Assembly: GCA_022842065.1 (NCBI GenBank)
Contig: JALHQH010000055.1
Location: 20,080-84,079 of the forward strand
Reading direction: 5' to 3'
Length of the DNA stretch: 64,000 bases
Source: Caldilineaceae bacterium
Lineage (GTDB): Bacteria; Chloroflexota; Anaerolineae; Caldilineales; Caldilineaceae
Shown here: piece after piece, positions 45,401 to 53,954 of the stretch
Layout: every line of letters starts with the position of its first letter
How positions within the stretch are numbered: position 1 is the stretch's first letter
Notes under the pieces: model-generated
Databases searched by the model: none
What the model was told of the DNA's origin: nothing
The model's input: only the letters and a program-made list of their open reading frames with translations
Program-made: the position numbers and the translations under genes

Positions 45401-45844
45401 CTGGCGCACTAGCTCACGCGCCCGTGTTTCGCGGTCGGCCCCCGCGTGCCCTTGCAGATCCTGCCTTTTGATGGGGACAGGTTGTGGTGGGCAGATCACT
45501 TGCACTGGCAGATCAGCGCCAGGGGAGGAAAGTTTGGGAAAAATTGTGCGCAATACTTCATGGCGTTGCACGATCATATCCAAGGCAGATTGAAGGGCGT
45601 GCTGGTTGAGTTTACCCTTGAGCCGAAAGAGCTTCGGCATGTTATAGACCGGACTGGTCGGGTGTAACTGATGAATAAACCACAAGCGTTGTTGCGCAAA
45701 GGAGAGCGGGCTAGGGTCAGCCGTATTACGGGGCTGAATTTGTAACTTTGGCTTGACCGCCTGATTGCGCTCGAGCAGCCAGTACTCAAAGAGGGCGCGC
45801 TGTGCGCTGGAAAGGGCTGCAAGCCGCGTTGGGAGATTAGACAT
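42440..45844 (-). CDS. Nonribosomal peptide synthetase, C-A-T module
   Basis: 1134 residues from the ATG at 45844. The condensation domain covers about 45-480 with HHSATDG intact (181-187). The adenylation domain covers about 510-1000 with core motifs TSGSTGIPK, YGPAETT, YKTGDLARYLPDG and RGFRIELQEIE. The thiolation domain has Ser1064 in GGHSLL. No thioesterase, reductase or epimerase follows. In the substrate pocket the usual Asp at the start of the FD-A-S box appears to be Glu (FGSEHFIAD). The last eight or so codons lie in sequence that belongs to the downstream beta-lactamase remnant. It overlaps the methyltransferase gene. Confidence 0.92.
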   Translation of the reverse strand: MSNLPTRLAALSSAQRALFEYWLLERNQAVKPKLQIQPRNTADPSPLSFAQQRLWFIHQLHPTSPVYNMPKLFRLKGKLNQHALQSALDMIVQRHEVLRTIFPKLSSPGADLPVQVICPPQPVPIKRQDLQGHAGADRETRARELVRQAIYQPFDLTTDLMLRAFLLQLAADDQILLLVIHHSATDGWSMRVLAQEFAQLYTAVCTNQPVTLPALAIQYADYSVWQRQWLTGERLATRLAYWQQQFATTPPLLDLPVDRPRALHQTDHGAHEIYLLPPALTVATRAFCLRENVTLFMTLLAAFQTLLHRYTGQTDIVIGTPIANRTPLETERLIGFFVNTLALRGDLTGDPTVRELLDRVRQVALGAYDHSELPFEKLLEELPIARDPSHHALFQVMFALQNLPDITLTLPDLTLEPFAIDKGTAPFDLYMNITDSKGELKVALYYRTDLFDQATVRRMLGHFDTLLTAMVAAQPGGAALRLSQLPILTAAERRQLLTDWNATQQPVEAAVCVHHLFEAHCHRHPQQTALIYRETALTYQALNVHANQLAHHLQNRGVAPAGQGTPLVAICLQRTPEATVALLAVLKAGGAFLCLDPAWPAERLATVLQQAGVAWLITSSDAAENLPAPAQRTSIYLDREAEQIRQAPTTNPAVAIDPADLAYVVTTSGSTGIPKCIMVPQRAISNYAAFSAQTFAICHTDRRLQFSSFGSEHFIADMLVYLAYGAALVFRPAEEALVLGDFLAFLETQQISIASLPSAYWQQWALALAEEPLPIPSRLRLVITGMDVVKPAPFALWQTKIGKRLRWINLYGPAETTCASSWYEADFASTEPLARIPIGRPIPNTQIYLLDPALQPVPIGVTGEIYIGGAGVAHGYCNQPTQTAEKFIANPYGAGTLYKTGDLARYLPDGQLDFLGRQDHQVKIRGFRIELQEIEQQLMAHPTVTAAVVVAHRDQAAEQLVAYLVPAPGALINGPQLRHYLKQQLPNYMIPQNFVLIETMPMTANGKINRLALPVPDFNRMAVTACFVTPRNAVETQIATIWCELLQVRAIGVHDDFFEWGGHSLLATRIVSHVNQRFGVEFPLRALFDRPTIAEMALLITRLQAQQLDPSTLEAIISDLEGLTEEITVTALPT

Positions 45845-46703
45845 AATTTTTCGGCCGGAACATAACAGTGGGGCAGCGTTCCCCCAATTCGTAGGTGGGG
45901 GTAGCGACCTTGCTAACGACAAAACAAGCGGCCAGCGCTTGTTCAATCTCAGACAACGTTGGAAATGAATACCTGGCATCGCTGAATTGGTAATGATTGA
46001 TGGTGGCGATGGTAGCCGCCGACCACCCGGTAACGGCGCGCAGCCGTCCCTGATCAAGCCCCGCTTGCTGCCACGTTTGCCAGATGTCGCGTACGGCAAT
46101 ATTCACTTGGTGCTCGCCCAGGATTGCCATCGCCAACCGCCATTTAAAGGCATGAAACGAACGAATGTGGCCAGCCAGCGCCGCTTGAAAAACGCGATCC
46201 AGGGTTTCTGGTTTGGCCGGCTTGATATAAAAACGGGTAATGAGCGCGCCTTTGGGTTGCAGCGCCTGCTGCGTAATGTTGCCCAATTGCTGATAGCCCA
46301 TAGGATAGGGCAGACAATTAAAGCTGCCGTCACCAACCACCACATCATACGCACCCGTGGCCGGGCGTAATGAAAACCAATCGGTACATTGGGCGGCACG
46401 CTGCTGGGGAAGATCCCCTGGCCAGACTAACTTGAGCATCCCTTGCGAACGATCAACCGCCAGCAAGCGGCTGCCCGCCGGCCAATTTAGATTGGCCAAC
46501 GCCGGAGTGGCACCCCACATCAGCGCGTTTAGCCCCCGGCCCCCAAGCTCATTATTTACCTGATTAAGCAATTGGGTCAGCGCGAGAATATCTTGTGCCG
46601 ATGGGTGCAAAGGTGACCCCAACTGATTATATGCGCGCGCAAGCGCATCCCAATGTTCAGACGGTGGGGCAACAGTGTCGGGCTGTTTCAGGAGGAGAGC
46701 CAT
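45837..46703 (-). CDS. SAM-dependent methyltransferase of the NRPS cluster
   Basis: 288 residues. It has the class I Rossmann motifs: ALMWGATPALANLNWP with LLAVDRSQGMLKLVWPGD (SAM-binding acidic loop) and YDVVVGDGSFNCLPYP (motif II region). The end ELGERCPTVMFRPK is specific to this branch. It overlaps the NRPS start by eight bases, so it is translationally coupled. By position it probably methylates the NRPS product or a bound intermediate; N, O or C specificity cannot be read. Confidence 0.82.
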   Translation of the reverse strand: MALLLKQPDTVAPPSEHWDALARAYNQLGSPLHPSAQDILALTQLLNQVNNELGGRGLNALMWGATPALANLNWPAGSRLLAVDRSQGMLKLVWPGDLPQQRAAQCTDWFSLRPATGAYDVVVGDGSFNCLPYPMGYQQLGNITQQALQPKGALITRFYIKPAKPETLDRVFQAALAGHIRSFHAFKWRLAMAILGEHQVNIAVRDIWQTWQQAGLDQGRLRAVTGWSAATIATINHYQFSDARYSFPTLSEIEQALAACFVVSKVATPTYELGERCPTVMFRPKNYV

Positions 46704-46781
46704 GGTGATTTCCTTTACTGGCGTTTCTTTGCGCTCTTTGCGCTCTTGGCGGTAGAAATCATGTTTCGCGACAAGAACTAG

Positions 46782-48671
46782 CTAAAATGCGGTTACTTTT
46801 GCGCTGAGCAGTTGCCGGGCTTCTGCCACCGAAAGCCGCTCGATTGTCGCGAAGGCATCAAGTAGTTCGTTTTCTGGTCTTTGTTCCAACTGGGTGTAGA
46901 CCATCACGTCCGCCAATTCGACGACGGTGGGGGCCGCAAAGAGCGTGGATGGGCGCAGTTCGATCCGCAGCAGGTCAAGGATGCGCGCAATAACTTGCAT
47001 GGCTAGCAGTGAATTGCCGCCCAGGGCAAAAAAATTATCAAACAGCCCAATCGGCGCTTGCCCCAGGACTTCGGCCCAGATCTGGGCGACCAGCTGCGCA
47101 AATGGGCCAGCCGGGGCGACATAGGTGTGTTGTAACTGGTCGGCTAGCTGGATCGCGATGGCACTGCGTTGCAATTTGCCCGCCGCGCTTTGCGGCATGG
47201 CGGCCACAATGATAATTTGGGTTGGCACTTTGTAGGGGGCGACCTGGCTGAAGACAAAGGCGCGTAGCTCGCGCGCTGAGGTCACGCGGCCCGCGTGCAA
47301 AACTACCGCCGTGTTGACATCTTCCCCCCAGGTCGGATGGGGCACCCCAAAGGTGACGGCCTGTGCCACCGCCGGATGGCGCAACAGCAGCTCATCCACT
47401 TCCTGGGGGGCCACCTTTTCACCACCCCGATTGATCACTTCCTTCAACCGCCCGCTGATAAAGAGATAGCCATCCGCATCCAGGTACCCTTGATCGCCCG
47501 TGCGAAACCAACCTTGGGTAAAAGCAGGGGGCAGGGTGGTCTGTTCGTTGGCATAACCACCCATGACACTGGCCCCGCGCACGACGATTTCACCCACGTC
47601 CGTTGGCCCCAGCAACTGCTCCCCCTCCGTGGCCATAATGGCAACCGTTGTCCCCGCTGCGCTCCCGACCGAGCCCACTTTGCGTTGGCCTGGCGGCAAC
47701 GGATTGCTACAGATCTGGCCGGCGGTTTCGGTCATGCCATAGGCCTCGATCAGGGGGACCTGGCAGATCTGTTCCAACGCGCTCGTGACGACTGCGGGTA
47801 AAGGGGCCGACGAGGAACGAATAAAACGCAGGGCCGCGCACCGATAGGGGGCCGGATCAAGGGTGGCTTGGGCCAAAATTGCCTGGTGTACGGTCGGCAC
47901 GGCCGTGTACCAAGTGGGCTGAAAGGTGGCCAACCAGGTGGGAAATTGGTCCAGCGCAAAGCCGGCGGTACAGACAATACTGCTGCCAGCGCTAAGGCTA
48001 ACCAGCAGCGCGCCGACCAAACTGTGAATATGAAAGAGGGGCATCACATTCAAACAGCGATCGCTTGGGGTCAGTTGCACGGTGGCCGCAATTTGTTGGG
48101 CCGACACCCAGAGATTGGCGTGGCTGAGGGGCACCAACTTGGGCCGCGCGGTGCTACCCGAGGTATGCAAGAGCAAGGCAATATCGGTTGGCTGGGGTGC
48201 CGCGGCTGCCGGCGAACGGTTGCCGGGCGGTGACTGGGTTGTCAAAGTAAATACGCCGGCGCGCGCACCTACCTGGTTGACTTCAAAGATCGGCAGCCCA
48301 CGCGCCTGGGCAACCGCACGCACGGGTGAATCGAGATCGGCGGCCACGATGACAGCCGTCGCGGCGAGATCGGCCAAATAAAATTCGAATTCGGCGGTAG
48401 TGTAGCCGGGATGCAGCGGTGCCCCAATTGCTGCGCCACTGACGGCCAACAAGGCCACCGCCATTTCCGGCCCATTGGGCAACACAAGCGCAATCCGATC
48501 CTGCGGCCCCACCCCAAAGTGCCTGAGCTGTTCGATCGTGGTGTTGAGTTGGTGATCGAGTTGTCGATATGATAAGGCGGTGCACTCTGGTGCCAGGAGC
48601 GCGGGTGCATTGCCCTGTTGGGCCGCATGCACTTTGATTCGTGCACATAAGGTGTTCATGGATACGGTCAT
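46782..48671 (-). CDS. Acyl/aminoacyl-AMP ligase fused to a carrier domain (A-T)
   Basis: 629 residues from the ATG at 48671; an ATG at 48659 is also possible. The AMP-ligase (ANL) domain has LLLHTSGSTARPKLVPLSHA (A3), YGMTETAGQ (A5), FRTGDQGYLDADGYLFISGR (A7-A8) and the catalytic lysine region AAGKLQRS. The carrier follows, with Ser in GGNSLLAMQ. The ligase looks closer to the oxalyl/fatty-acyl-CoA ligases than to true amino-acid A domains, so it could load an acyl starter for the C-A-T protein. It is the first gene of the cluster. Confidence 0.88.
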   Translation of the reverse strand: MTVSMNTLCARIKVHAAQQGNAPALLAPECTALSYRQLDHQLNTTIEQLRHFGVGPQDRIALVLPNGPEMAVALLAVSGAAIGAPLHPGYTTAEFEFYLADLAATAVIVAADLDSPVRAVAQARGLPIFEVNQVGARAGVFTLTTQSPPGNRSPAAAAPQPTDIALLLHTSGSTARPKLVPLSHANLWVSAQQIAATVQLTPSDRCLNVMPLFHIHSLVGALLVSLSAGSSIVCTAGFALDQFPTWLATFQPTWYTAVPTVHQAILAQATLDPAPYRCAALRFIRSSSAPLPAVVTSALEQICQVPLIEAYGMTETAGQICSNPLPPGQRKVGSVGSAAGTTVAIMATEGEQLLGPTDVGEIVVRGASVMGGYANEQTTLPPAFTQGWFRTGDQGYLDADGYLFISGRLKEVINRGGEKVAPQEVDELLLRHPAVAQAVTFGVPHPTWGEDVNTAVVLHAGRVTSARELRAFVFSQVAPYKVPTQIIIVAAMPQSAAGKLQRSAIAIQLADQLQHTYVAPAGPFAQLVAQIWAEVLGQAPIGLFDNFFALGGNSLLAMQVIARILDLLRIELRPSTLFAAPTVVELADVMVYTQLEQRPENELLDAFATIERLSVAEARQLLSAKVTAF

Positions 48672-48832
48672 CAATCGGGGCGTAACATGTCTAAGTGGTA
48701 GACAAACGTAAGCGTAAGATAATGAGGAGCATACTATAGATTCAACGACTGAGGATCAGTTAATCTGCTTAGCTTTCAAAGTGACAAACAAGGCTAGCGG
48801 TCTGCGTAGCTTATGGCCGCTGGTTCATGGTA

Positions 48833-49093
48833 TCATCTAGGCAAATGACCATTTGGGGCGCAACCGGTGAAAGTGGCCAACGGCTGACCTAACCAGCGGT
48901 CAACGGCAGGCCGGCCATCCTCGTACGGCTCGCCATCGAAGCGGACGAACTTGAAGTGCTGCTGCGCAATGGTTGGCGTTGTTAGGCCCATCGGCGCTGG
49001 TGAAAAGTTTTGACCAGCAAAACCAAACCGCGTACTCATCGTCCCAAAAACAACGGGTAGCTTTGTGCGGGGCGCGTCCGTGACGCGCACCAC
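48833..49093 (-). CDS. Unrecognised small ORF, perhaps a gene fragment
   Basis: 86 codons that I do not recognise. Its C-terminal stretch (RFDGEPYEDGRPAVDRWLGQ) has a protein-like composition, and the N-terminal half reads like the inside of a larger protein (VVFGTMSTRFGFAG). It is probably a fragment of a lost gene rather than a complete one. It has no ribosome site that I can defend and no operon partner. Confidence 0.3.
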   Translation of the reverse strand: MVRVTDAPRTKLPVVFGTMSTRFGFAGQNFSPAPMGLTTPTIAQQHFKFVRFDGEPYEDGRPAVDRWLGQPLATFTGCAPNGHLPR

Positions 49094-49147
49094 GCGTGAA
49101 GTTACCTGAGAACGATGACTACGCTAGCCATGACGCGCCGCGCCAGC

Positions 49148-50086
49148 TCACCAGGGCGGCGGATCGCCGGCAATCTCTTGCGCCCACAACGCATAGATCG
49201 CCTGCACGCTCTCGGCGGGTAGTTGCTGGTCGGCGGCGGCGATGTTATCGAGCGCCTGAGCCACACTTTTGGCACCGGGGATGACGGTGGAGACCGCTGG
49301 TTGCGCCAGGCAGAATTGCAGCGCCGCATGGGCCAGTGACCGATCCGCCGGCACCAGTTGCGCGAATTTTTCGACCAATTCAGTGCGCCGTTCCAGCACC
49401 GCCGGCGACCAACGATCACGGATGTCATCAAACTGATGTTGACCCCGATAACGCCCGGACAGCCAACCCGAATCGAGCGGCACTTTGACAATCAAGCCGA
49501 TTCCTTGCTGTTGGGCGCTGGCAAACGCGGGCAGCATCTCTTGATAGAGGGCGTTGAAATAGACCTCGAAGGCTTGGCTCTGCGTGGTGGCCATCACCAT
49601 CGTCATCTCTTCGCGCCAGTCCAGCGATACCCCATATGCGCGGATTTTGCCCGCTTGTTTCAACCGTTCCAATTCTTCGTATTGGGTGGCGACCCGGCCA
49701 TCCAGCAATTCGCGGGCCGGGTTGTGCAGCAGCAGGATATCCACATAGTCGGTTTGCAGCCGCCGCAAGCTGGTTTCCAAGATCGGCGCGATCGCGCCGG
49801 TCGAAAAGTCTTCTGCTCCGGCGGCAGTGTAGCCTGCTTTGGTACAGATCACAATCTCCTCACGTTTGGCCGCTTTTAAGGCCTTGCCCAAAATTTCCTC
49901 GCTCACGCCCTTGCCATAACCGGGGGCCGTGTCGAAGAAATTACAGCCCGCTTCGAGCGATTGGTAGACAATTTGCATGGCTTCGTTTTGATCGCTGAGC
50001 TTCCAGTCCGGGTTGGCCAGTTGCCACGCGCCTAACCCAATCTCGGAAACCTGAATGCCCGTTGCGCCAAAGGGTCGATAGTTCAT
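49148..50086 (-). CDS. Aldo/keto reductase
   Basis: 312 residues from the ATG at 50086, with AAAAGGA upstream; the longer frame lacks this. The AKR tetrad is visible: Asp and Tyr in FFDTAPGYGKG, Lys in ICTKAG, His in LLLHNPARE. The NADP-binding end is present (STVIPGAKSVAQALDNI). A cytoplasmic NADPH-dependent oxidoreductase, substrate unknown. It is divergent from the MocR gene and shares its regulatory gap. Confidence 0.9.
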   Translation of the reverse strand: MNYRPFGATGIQVSEIGLGAWQLANPDWKLSDQNEAMQIVYQSLEAGCNFFDTAPGYGKGVSEEILGKALKAAKREEIVICTKAGYTAAGAEDFSTGAIAPILETSLRRLQTDYVDILLLHNPARELLDGRVATQYEELERLKQAGKIRAYGVSLDWREEMTMVMATTQSQAFEVYFNALYQEMLPAFASAQQQGIGLIVKVPLDSGWLSGRYRGQHQFDDIRDRWSPAVLERRTELVEKFAQLVPADRSLAHAALQFCLAQPAVSTVIPGAKSVAQALDNIAAADQQLPAESVQAIYALWAQEIAGDPPPW

Positions 50087-50203
50087 TATTTTTCCTTTTG
50101 TATCGATAGATCTACGATTTTGTAACTGATTCAGCCGAAGGCCCAGCCCCCAATCGCCTGAATAGTTACGCGATTTTGTTGACTGCCAGCGCAGGATAAC
50201 ACG

Positions 50204-50284
50204 AAAGTGGACTGCTGGATATAGCCACTTAATGACCAAAAACAGCAGTCCACTTTGCGGATCTGGGTCATCTGGTCCTATAAT
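50204..50284. promoter_or_regulatory. Operator dyad and promoter between AKR and MocR genes
   Basis: Perfect 14-bp arms (50204-50217 and 50243-50256, AAAGTGGACTGCTG) are spaced by 25 bases. The right arm touches a candidate -35 (TTGCGG, 50255). After 18 bases comes TATAAT (50279-50284), seven bases before the MocR ATG at 50292, so the mRNA would be leaderless. The layout suits autorepression by MocR, which often binds widely spaced half-sites. Confidence 0.55.
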
Positions 50285-50291
50285 TATCCCT

Positions 50292-51764
50292 ATGCGCATT
50301 CCACTTGATCACCAGAGTGCCACGCCGCTCTACCAACAGCTGGAGAACTATCTGCGCCAACAGATCAGCACTGGGGCATTGGCCGCCGAGACGCGACTGC
50401 CCGCCACCCGTCAACTGGCGAAGGAGCTGGGCATTAGCCGCATCACCGTGAACAACGCCTACGCAACGTTAGAGAGCGAGGGTTTGCTCTACAGCCGTGG
50501 GGGGAGCGGGACCTTTGTCTTGGCGCGCCCGCACCTGTCTGGCCACCACGCCGCGCGGCACGAGAGTCACTGGCCGCTATGGCAACAGGCACTCGCCACC
50601 GCAATTGAGGTGCCCGCGGCGACGCCCGCCGGCACCCAAGGCCGCGCCAAACACCCCAACCCCATTGCCTTCACCGGCGTTGGTGACCCGCGCGAGTATC
50701 CGATCAAAGCGTTGCTCCATGCCATGCAAGATGTCTTACAGCGGGATGGCCCAAGCGCGCTGGAATATGGCACGTTTGACAATGGGTATGCCCCGCTGCG
50801 CAGCACGATTGCCCAACTGCTGGCCAGTCAGGGCATCACGGCCCACCCGGATGCAATTTTGATCACCGCCGGTTCGCAACAGGCGTTGGCCCTGGTTTGT
50901 CAGCTTTTGCTCAAACCCGGCGATGTGGTCTTGGTGGAAAACCCCACCTACAATCTGGCACTGGAACTCTTTCACTTGCTTGAGTTGCAGATTGTTGGCA
51001 TTCCTGTCGATGCCGAGGGCATGCAGGTGGCACAGGTGGAATCGTTATTGCAGCAGCACCATCCCAAATTGATCTACACCATCCCCAATTTTCAGAACCC
51101 AACCGGGGCGTGCCTCAGCGGGGTGCGCCGGCGGCAACTGGTGACCTTGGCCGATCGCTACAATGTGCCCATTTTGGAAGATGACTTTGTGGGTGATCTG
51201 CGCTACGATGGCCGCGTCCAACCGGCGCTCAAAACGCTTGACCCTGGCGGGCGCGTGATCTACATTGGCACCTTTTCCAAAATGTTAATGCCTGGGTTGC
51301 GCGTGGGCTTTTTGGTGGCAGAAGGGCCCATCTTCACGCGGCTGGTGGCCTTCAAACGGGTGAATGATCTGACTGTTTCGACCTTGATGCAGCGTGCGCT
51401 CGATGCCTATGTCAACGTGGGCCAATACCAACGTCATGTGCAGCGCTCTTGCCGACTGTATCGCCAACGCCGCGAGCGCATGCTGGCGGCGATCCGGCAA
51501 CATCTGCCGCCGGACGTGCAGGTCGACCCACCACAGGGTGGGCTCTTTCTCTGGCTGCGGCTGCCACCGGGGATCACATGTTGTGCACTACAGCCCCTGG
51601 CCAGCGCCGCGGGGGTCGAATTTGCCCCTGGCCCCCGCTTCTTTGTCCAGCCGGCCGAGGGCGAAGGCTATCTGCGGCTCAACTTTGCCACCCTGCGCCC
51701 AGAGGAGATCGAAGAGGGGATCAAGCGGTTGGGCATGGCACTTGCCGGCGTCAAGCGCGCATAA
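50292..51764 (+). CDS. MocR/PdxR-type GntR-aminotransferase regulator
   Basis: 490 residues from the ATG at 50292. The GntR winged helix (about 10-75, ETRLPATRQLAKELGISRIT) is joined by a short linker to a fold-type I aminotransferase domain (about 115-490). The PLP lysine is in GTFSKMLMPGLR, and the PLP-phosphate and Asp sites (ENPTYNL; EDDFVGDLRY) are present. Such proteins sense PLP or amino compounds and regulate vitamin B6 or amine genes. There is no pdxST next to it; the divergent AKR gene is the obvious target. Confidence 0.9.
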   Translation: MRIPLDHQSATPLYQQLENYLRQQISTGALAAETRLPATRQLAKELGISRITVNNAYATLESEGLLYSRGGSGTFVLARPHLSGHHAARHESHWPLWQQALATAIEVPAATPAGTQGRAKHPNPIAFTGVGDPREYPIKALLHAMQDVLQRDGPSALEYGTFDNGYAPLRSTIAQLLASQGITAHPDAILITAGSQQALALVCQLLLKPGDVVLVENPTYNLALELFHLLELQIVGIPVDAEGMQVAQVESLLQQHHPKLIYTIPNFQNPTGACLSGVRRRQLVTLADRYNVPILEDDFVGDLRYDGRVQPALKTLDPGGRVIYIGTFSKMLMPGLRVGFLVAEGPIFTRLVAFKRVNDLTVSTLMQRALDAYVNVGQYQRHVQRSCRLYRQRRERMLAAIRQHLPPDVQVDPPQGGLFLWLRLPPGITCCALQPLASAAGVEFAPGPRFFVQPAEGEGYLRLNFATLRPEEIEEGIKRLGMALAGVKRA

Positions 51765-51875
51765 ATTCCGGCGTTTTCTCATTTACAGGGCTTACACTAA
51801 CAGCAGCGGGTCGCCTTTCTAGTTTGTCGAGCGTCGTTGGCGGCTCACTTGCCCATTACAGAGGAGATTTTCCCA

Positions 51876-52313
51876 ATGACCCAAGATCGAACGTTTGTGG
51901 AGCGCAATCACACCGCCACCAATCGGCTGCGCACCTTGGTTGCGCGCTTGAGTGACCAGGAGTTGCAGCAGCCGGTTGGTGAACATTGGACGGTCGCCAT
52001 CGCGTTGGCCCATCTAGCCTTTTGGGACCGACGCGTTCTGCTCGGCTTGGACGCCATTGAGCGCGAGGGCAAACTGAACATTCCCGTGATTGATCTTTCG
52101 GTCAATGATCTGTCGCTGCCCCTCTGGGCTGCCATTCCGCCGCGCGCAGCAGCCAATCTTGCCGTTGAGAGCGCGGCCGCGCTGGATGAACGGTTGACGA
52201 ACTTCCCCCCGGCCCTCCTTGATGAACTCTATCGCTACAACCAGCGCTGGGTGGAGCGCGCGATACATCGCGACGCACATCTGGATGAAGTTGAGGCCAC
52301 ACTGAAAGGGTAA
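51876..52313 (+). CDS. DinB/maleylpyruvate isomerase-like protein
   Basis: 145 residues from the ATG at 51876, with GAGGAG upstream. It is a four-helix bundle of the DinB/MDMPI type: ATNRLRTLVARLSDQELQQP, then EHWTVAIALAHLAFWDRRVL (central metal His) and RDAHLDEVEATL (C-terminal His). Thiol-dependent transferase-like family, substrate unknown. It is followed after eight bases by the GNAT gene. Confidence 0.8.
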   Translation: MTQDRTFVERNHTATNRLRTLVARLSDQELQQPVGEHWTVAIALAHLAFWDRRVLLGLDAIEREGKLNIPVIDLSVNDLSLPLWAAIPPRAAANLAVESAAALDERLTNFPPALLDELYRYNQRWVERAIHRDAHLDEVEATLKG

Positions 52314-52321
52314 TCTACACC

Positions 52322-52849
52322 ATGCTGCCCAGCATAGAAACAATGCAGCTCACCCTGCGCCCGTTCCTGGCCGCGGACCTTATCCCGCTTTACCAGATAC
52401 AAAGCGACCCGCAGGCAATGCAATACACCTATCGCGCTGCCACCCTGGACGAGTTCACCGCGCACATCTATGCGTATCTCAACTTGGAGACTACGATTGG
52501 TTATGCGCCCTGGGTGATCGTGGAACGGGCAACGGCGCAGATCTGCGGCTGGGGTGGGCTTTGCATCGACCCCTTTGCGCCTGGGTGGGGGGTTGAGCTC
52601 TCCTACTACTTTGCCCAATCGGTTTGGGGGCGCGGATATGCCACCGAGTTGACCCAGGCCACTCTGGCGTACGGCTTTGATACCCTCCACTTGCCATGCC
52701 TCGGTGCGTTTGCTCATCCGGAAAATAAAGCATCCAATCGGGTGCTTGAGAAATGTGGCTTTCGGCTGCTGGGCTATGAACCGGCATTGGCGCGCAATCA
52801 CTATGAAATCCAGCGGGCAGCGTGGCGACCGCTCACCAGCAAGGCCTAA
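52322..52849 (+). CDS. GNAT-family N-acetyltransferase
   Basis: 175 residues. RimJ/RimL type: LTLRPFLAADLIPLYQIQSD at the start, ELSYYFAQSVWGRGYATEL (acetyl-CoA loop) near 95, ENKASNRVLEKCGFRLLG near the end. It lies in a tight plus-strand run DinB - GNAT - AlkC-like, with short gaps, and is probably cotranscribed. Acceptor unknown. Confidence 0.87.
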   Translation: MLPSIETMQLTLRPFLAADLIPLYQIQSDPQAMQYTYRAATLDEFTAHIYAYLNLETTIGYAPWVIVERATAQICGWGGLCIDPFAPGWGVELSYYFAQSVWGRGYATELTQATLAYGFDTLHLPCLGAFAHPENKASNRVLEKCGFRLLGYEPALARNHYEIQRAAWRPLTSKA

Positions 52850-52865
52850 TGGCAGGAGCATGACA

Positions 52866-53954
52866 ATGGAACTGAAACAGATGTTCAACCAAACCTTTGT
52901 GGCAACGCTTGCGACCGCCATCCAGGGCGCCTATCCGCCGTTTGACATGGCGGCCTTTGTAGCGCAGCTTTTTGACGGGGACTGGGAAGGGCGTGAACTC
53001 AAGGCGCGCATGCGCCATATTACCACCACCCTGCATGATTTTCTGCCCGCGGATTATCCCCACACCCTGCAGATTTTGCACCAGGCCGCCTTACAACTGG
53101 GTAAATATGGCTTCGAAAAGATGATCTTCTCCGATTATGTCGAAGTCTATGGCTTGGACGATTGGCCGGCTTCCTTGCCCATGCTGGAGGAATTTACCAG
53201 GTTGGTTTCAGCAGAATTTGCCGTGCGCCCCTTTCTGGTGCGCGACCTGCCGGCCATGATGGCACAGATGGCAAGCTGGTCACAGCACCCTGATTTTAAT
53301 GTGCGGCGGCTGGCCAGTGAAGGGTGCCGACCCCGCTTGCCCTGGGCCATGCGCGTCCCCGCCCTGATCCGTGACCCTGCGCCCATTCTGCCGATTCTGG
53401 AGCGGCTCAAAGCCGATGAGGCCGAGACGGTCCGCCGCAGCGTGGCCAATAATCTCAACGACATTGCCAAGGATCATCCCGCCGTGGTCGTTGACCTTTT
53501 GCAGCGTTGGCAACCTACCGCCACCCCGGAGGTGCGCTGGGTGATCAACCATGCCCTGCGTTCGCTGGTCAAACAAGGGCATATAGAGGCGCTGACGCTG
53601 TTGGGGTATGGTGCTGCGCCCGCGGTTGCTGTGCGCAACCTGACCATCGAACCGGCTACTATTCCGTTGGGCGGTGCAGCAAGCTTCAGCTTTGAGGTCA
53701 TCGCCCAGAGTGATCAACCCCAGGATCTGGTGATCGACTATGTGCTGCATTATCAAAAGGCCAACGGCAAACTCGCGCCCAAGGTCTTTAAGTTGCGCAA
53801 AATAACCTTGCTGCCGGGGCAGGCGGTTACACTGCAGAAGACGGTCAGCTTTCGCCCCATTACCACCCGCGCCTACTACCCCGGCCCGCATACAATTGCG
53901 CCGCAGATTAACGGCGTGCTTTACCCAGCCCTGCCCTTTGCGGTGATTGGCTGA
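52866..53954 (+). CDS. AlkC-like DNA alkylation repair protein
   Basis: 362 residues from the ATG at 52866, eight bases after GGAG (an ATG at 52860 is too close). HEAT-like helical repeats fill about 1-245 (for example RRLASEGCRPRLPWAMRVPA and VRRSVANNLNDIAKDHP), then an Ig-like beta domain to the end (LTIEPATIPLGGAASFSFEV). HEAT plus Ig is the AlkC layout, which removes N3-methyl purines from DNA. It is the third gene of the DinB-GNAT unit. Confidence 0.85.
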   Translation: MELKQMFNQTFVATLATAIQGAYPPFDMAAFVAQLFDGDWEGRELKARMRHITTTLHDFLPADYPHTLQILHQAALQLGKYGFEKMIFSDYVEVYGLDDWPASLPMLEEFTRLVSAEFAVRPFLVRDLPAMMAQMASWSQHPDFNVRRLASEGCRPRLPWAMRVPALIRDPAPILPILERLKADEAETVRRSVANNLNDIAKDHPAVVVDLLQRWQPTATPEVRWVINHALRSLVKQGHIEALTLLGYGAAPAVAVRNLTIEPATIPLGGAASFSFEVIAQSDQPQDLVIDYVLHYQKANGKLAPKVFKLRKITLLPGQAVTLQKTVSFRPITTRAYYPGPHTIAPQINGVLYPALPFAVIG

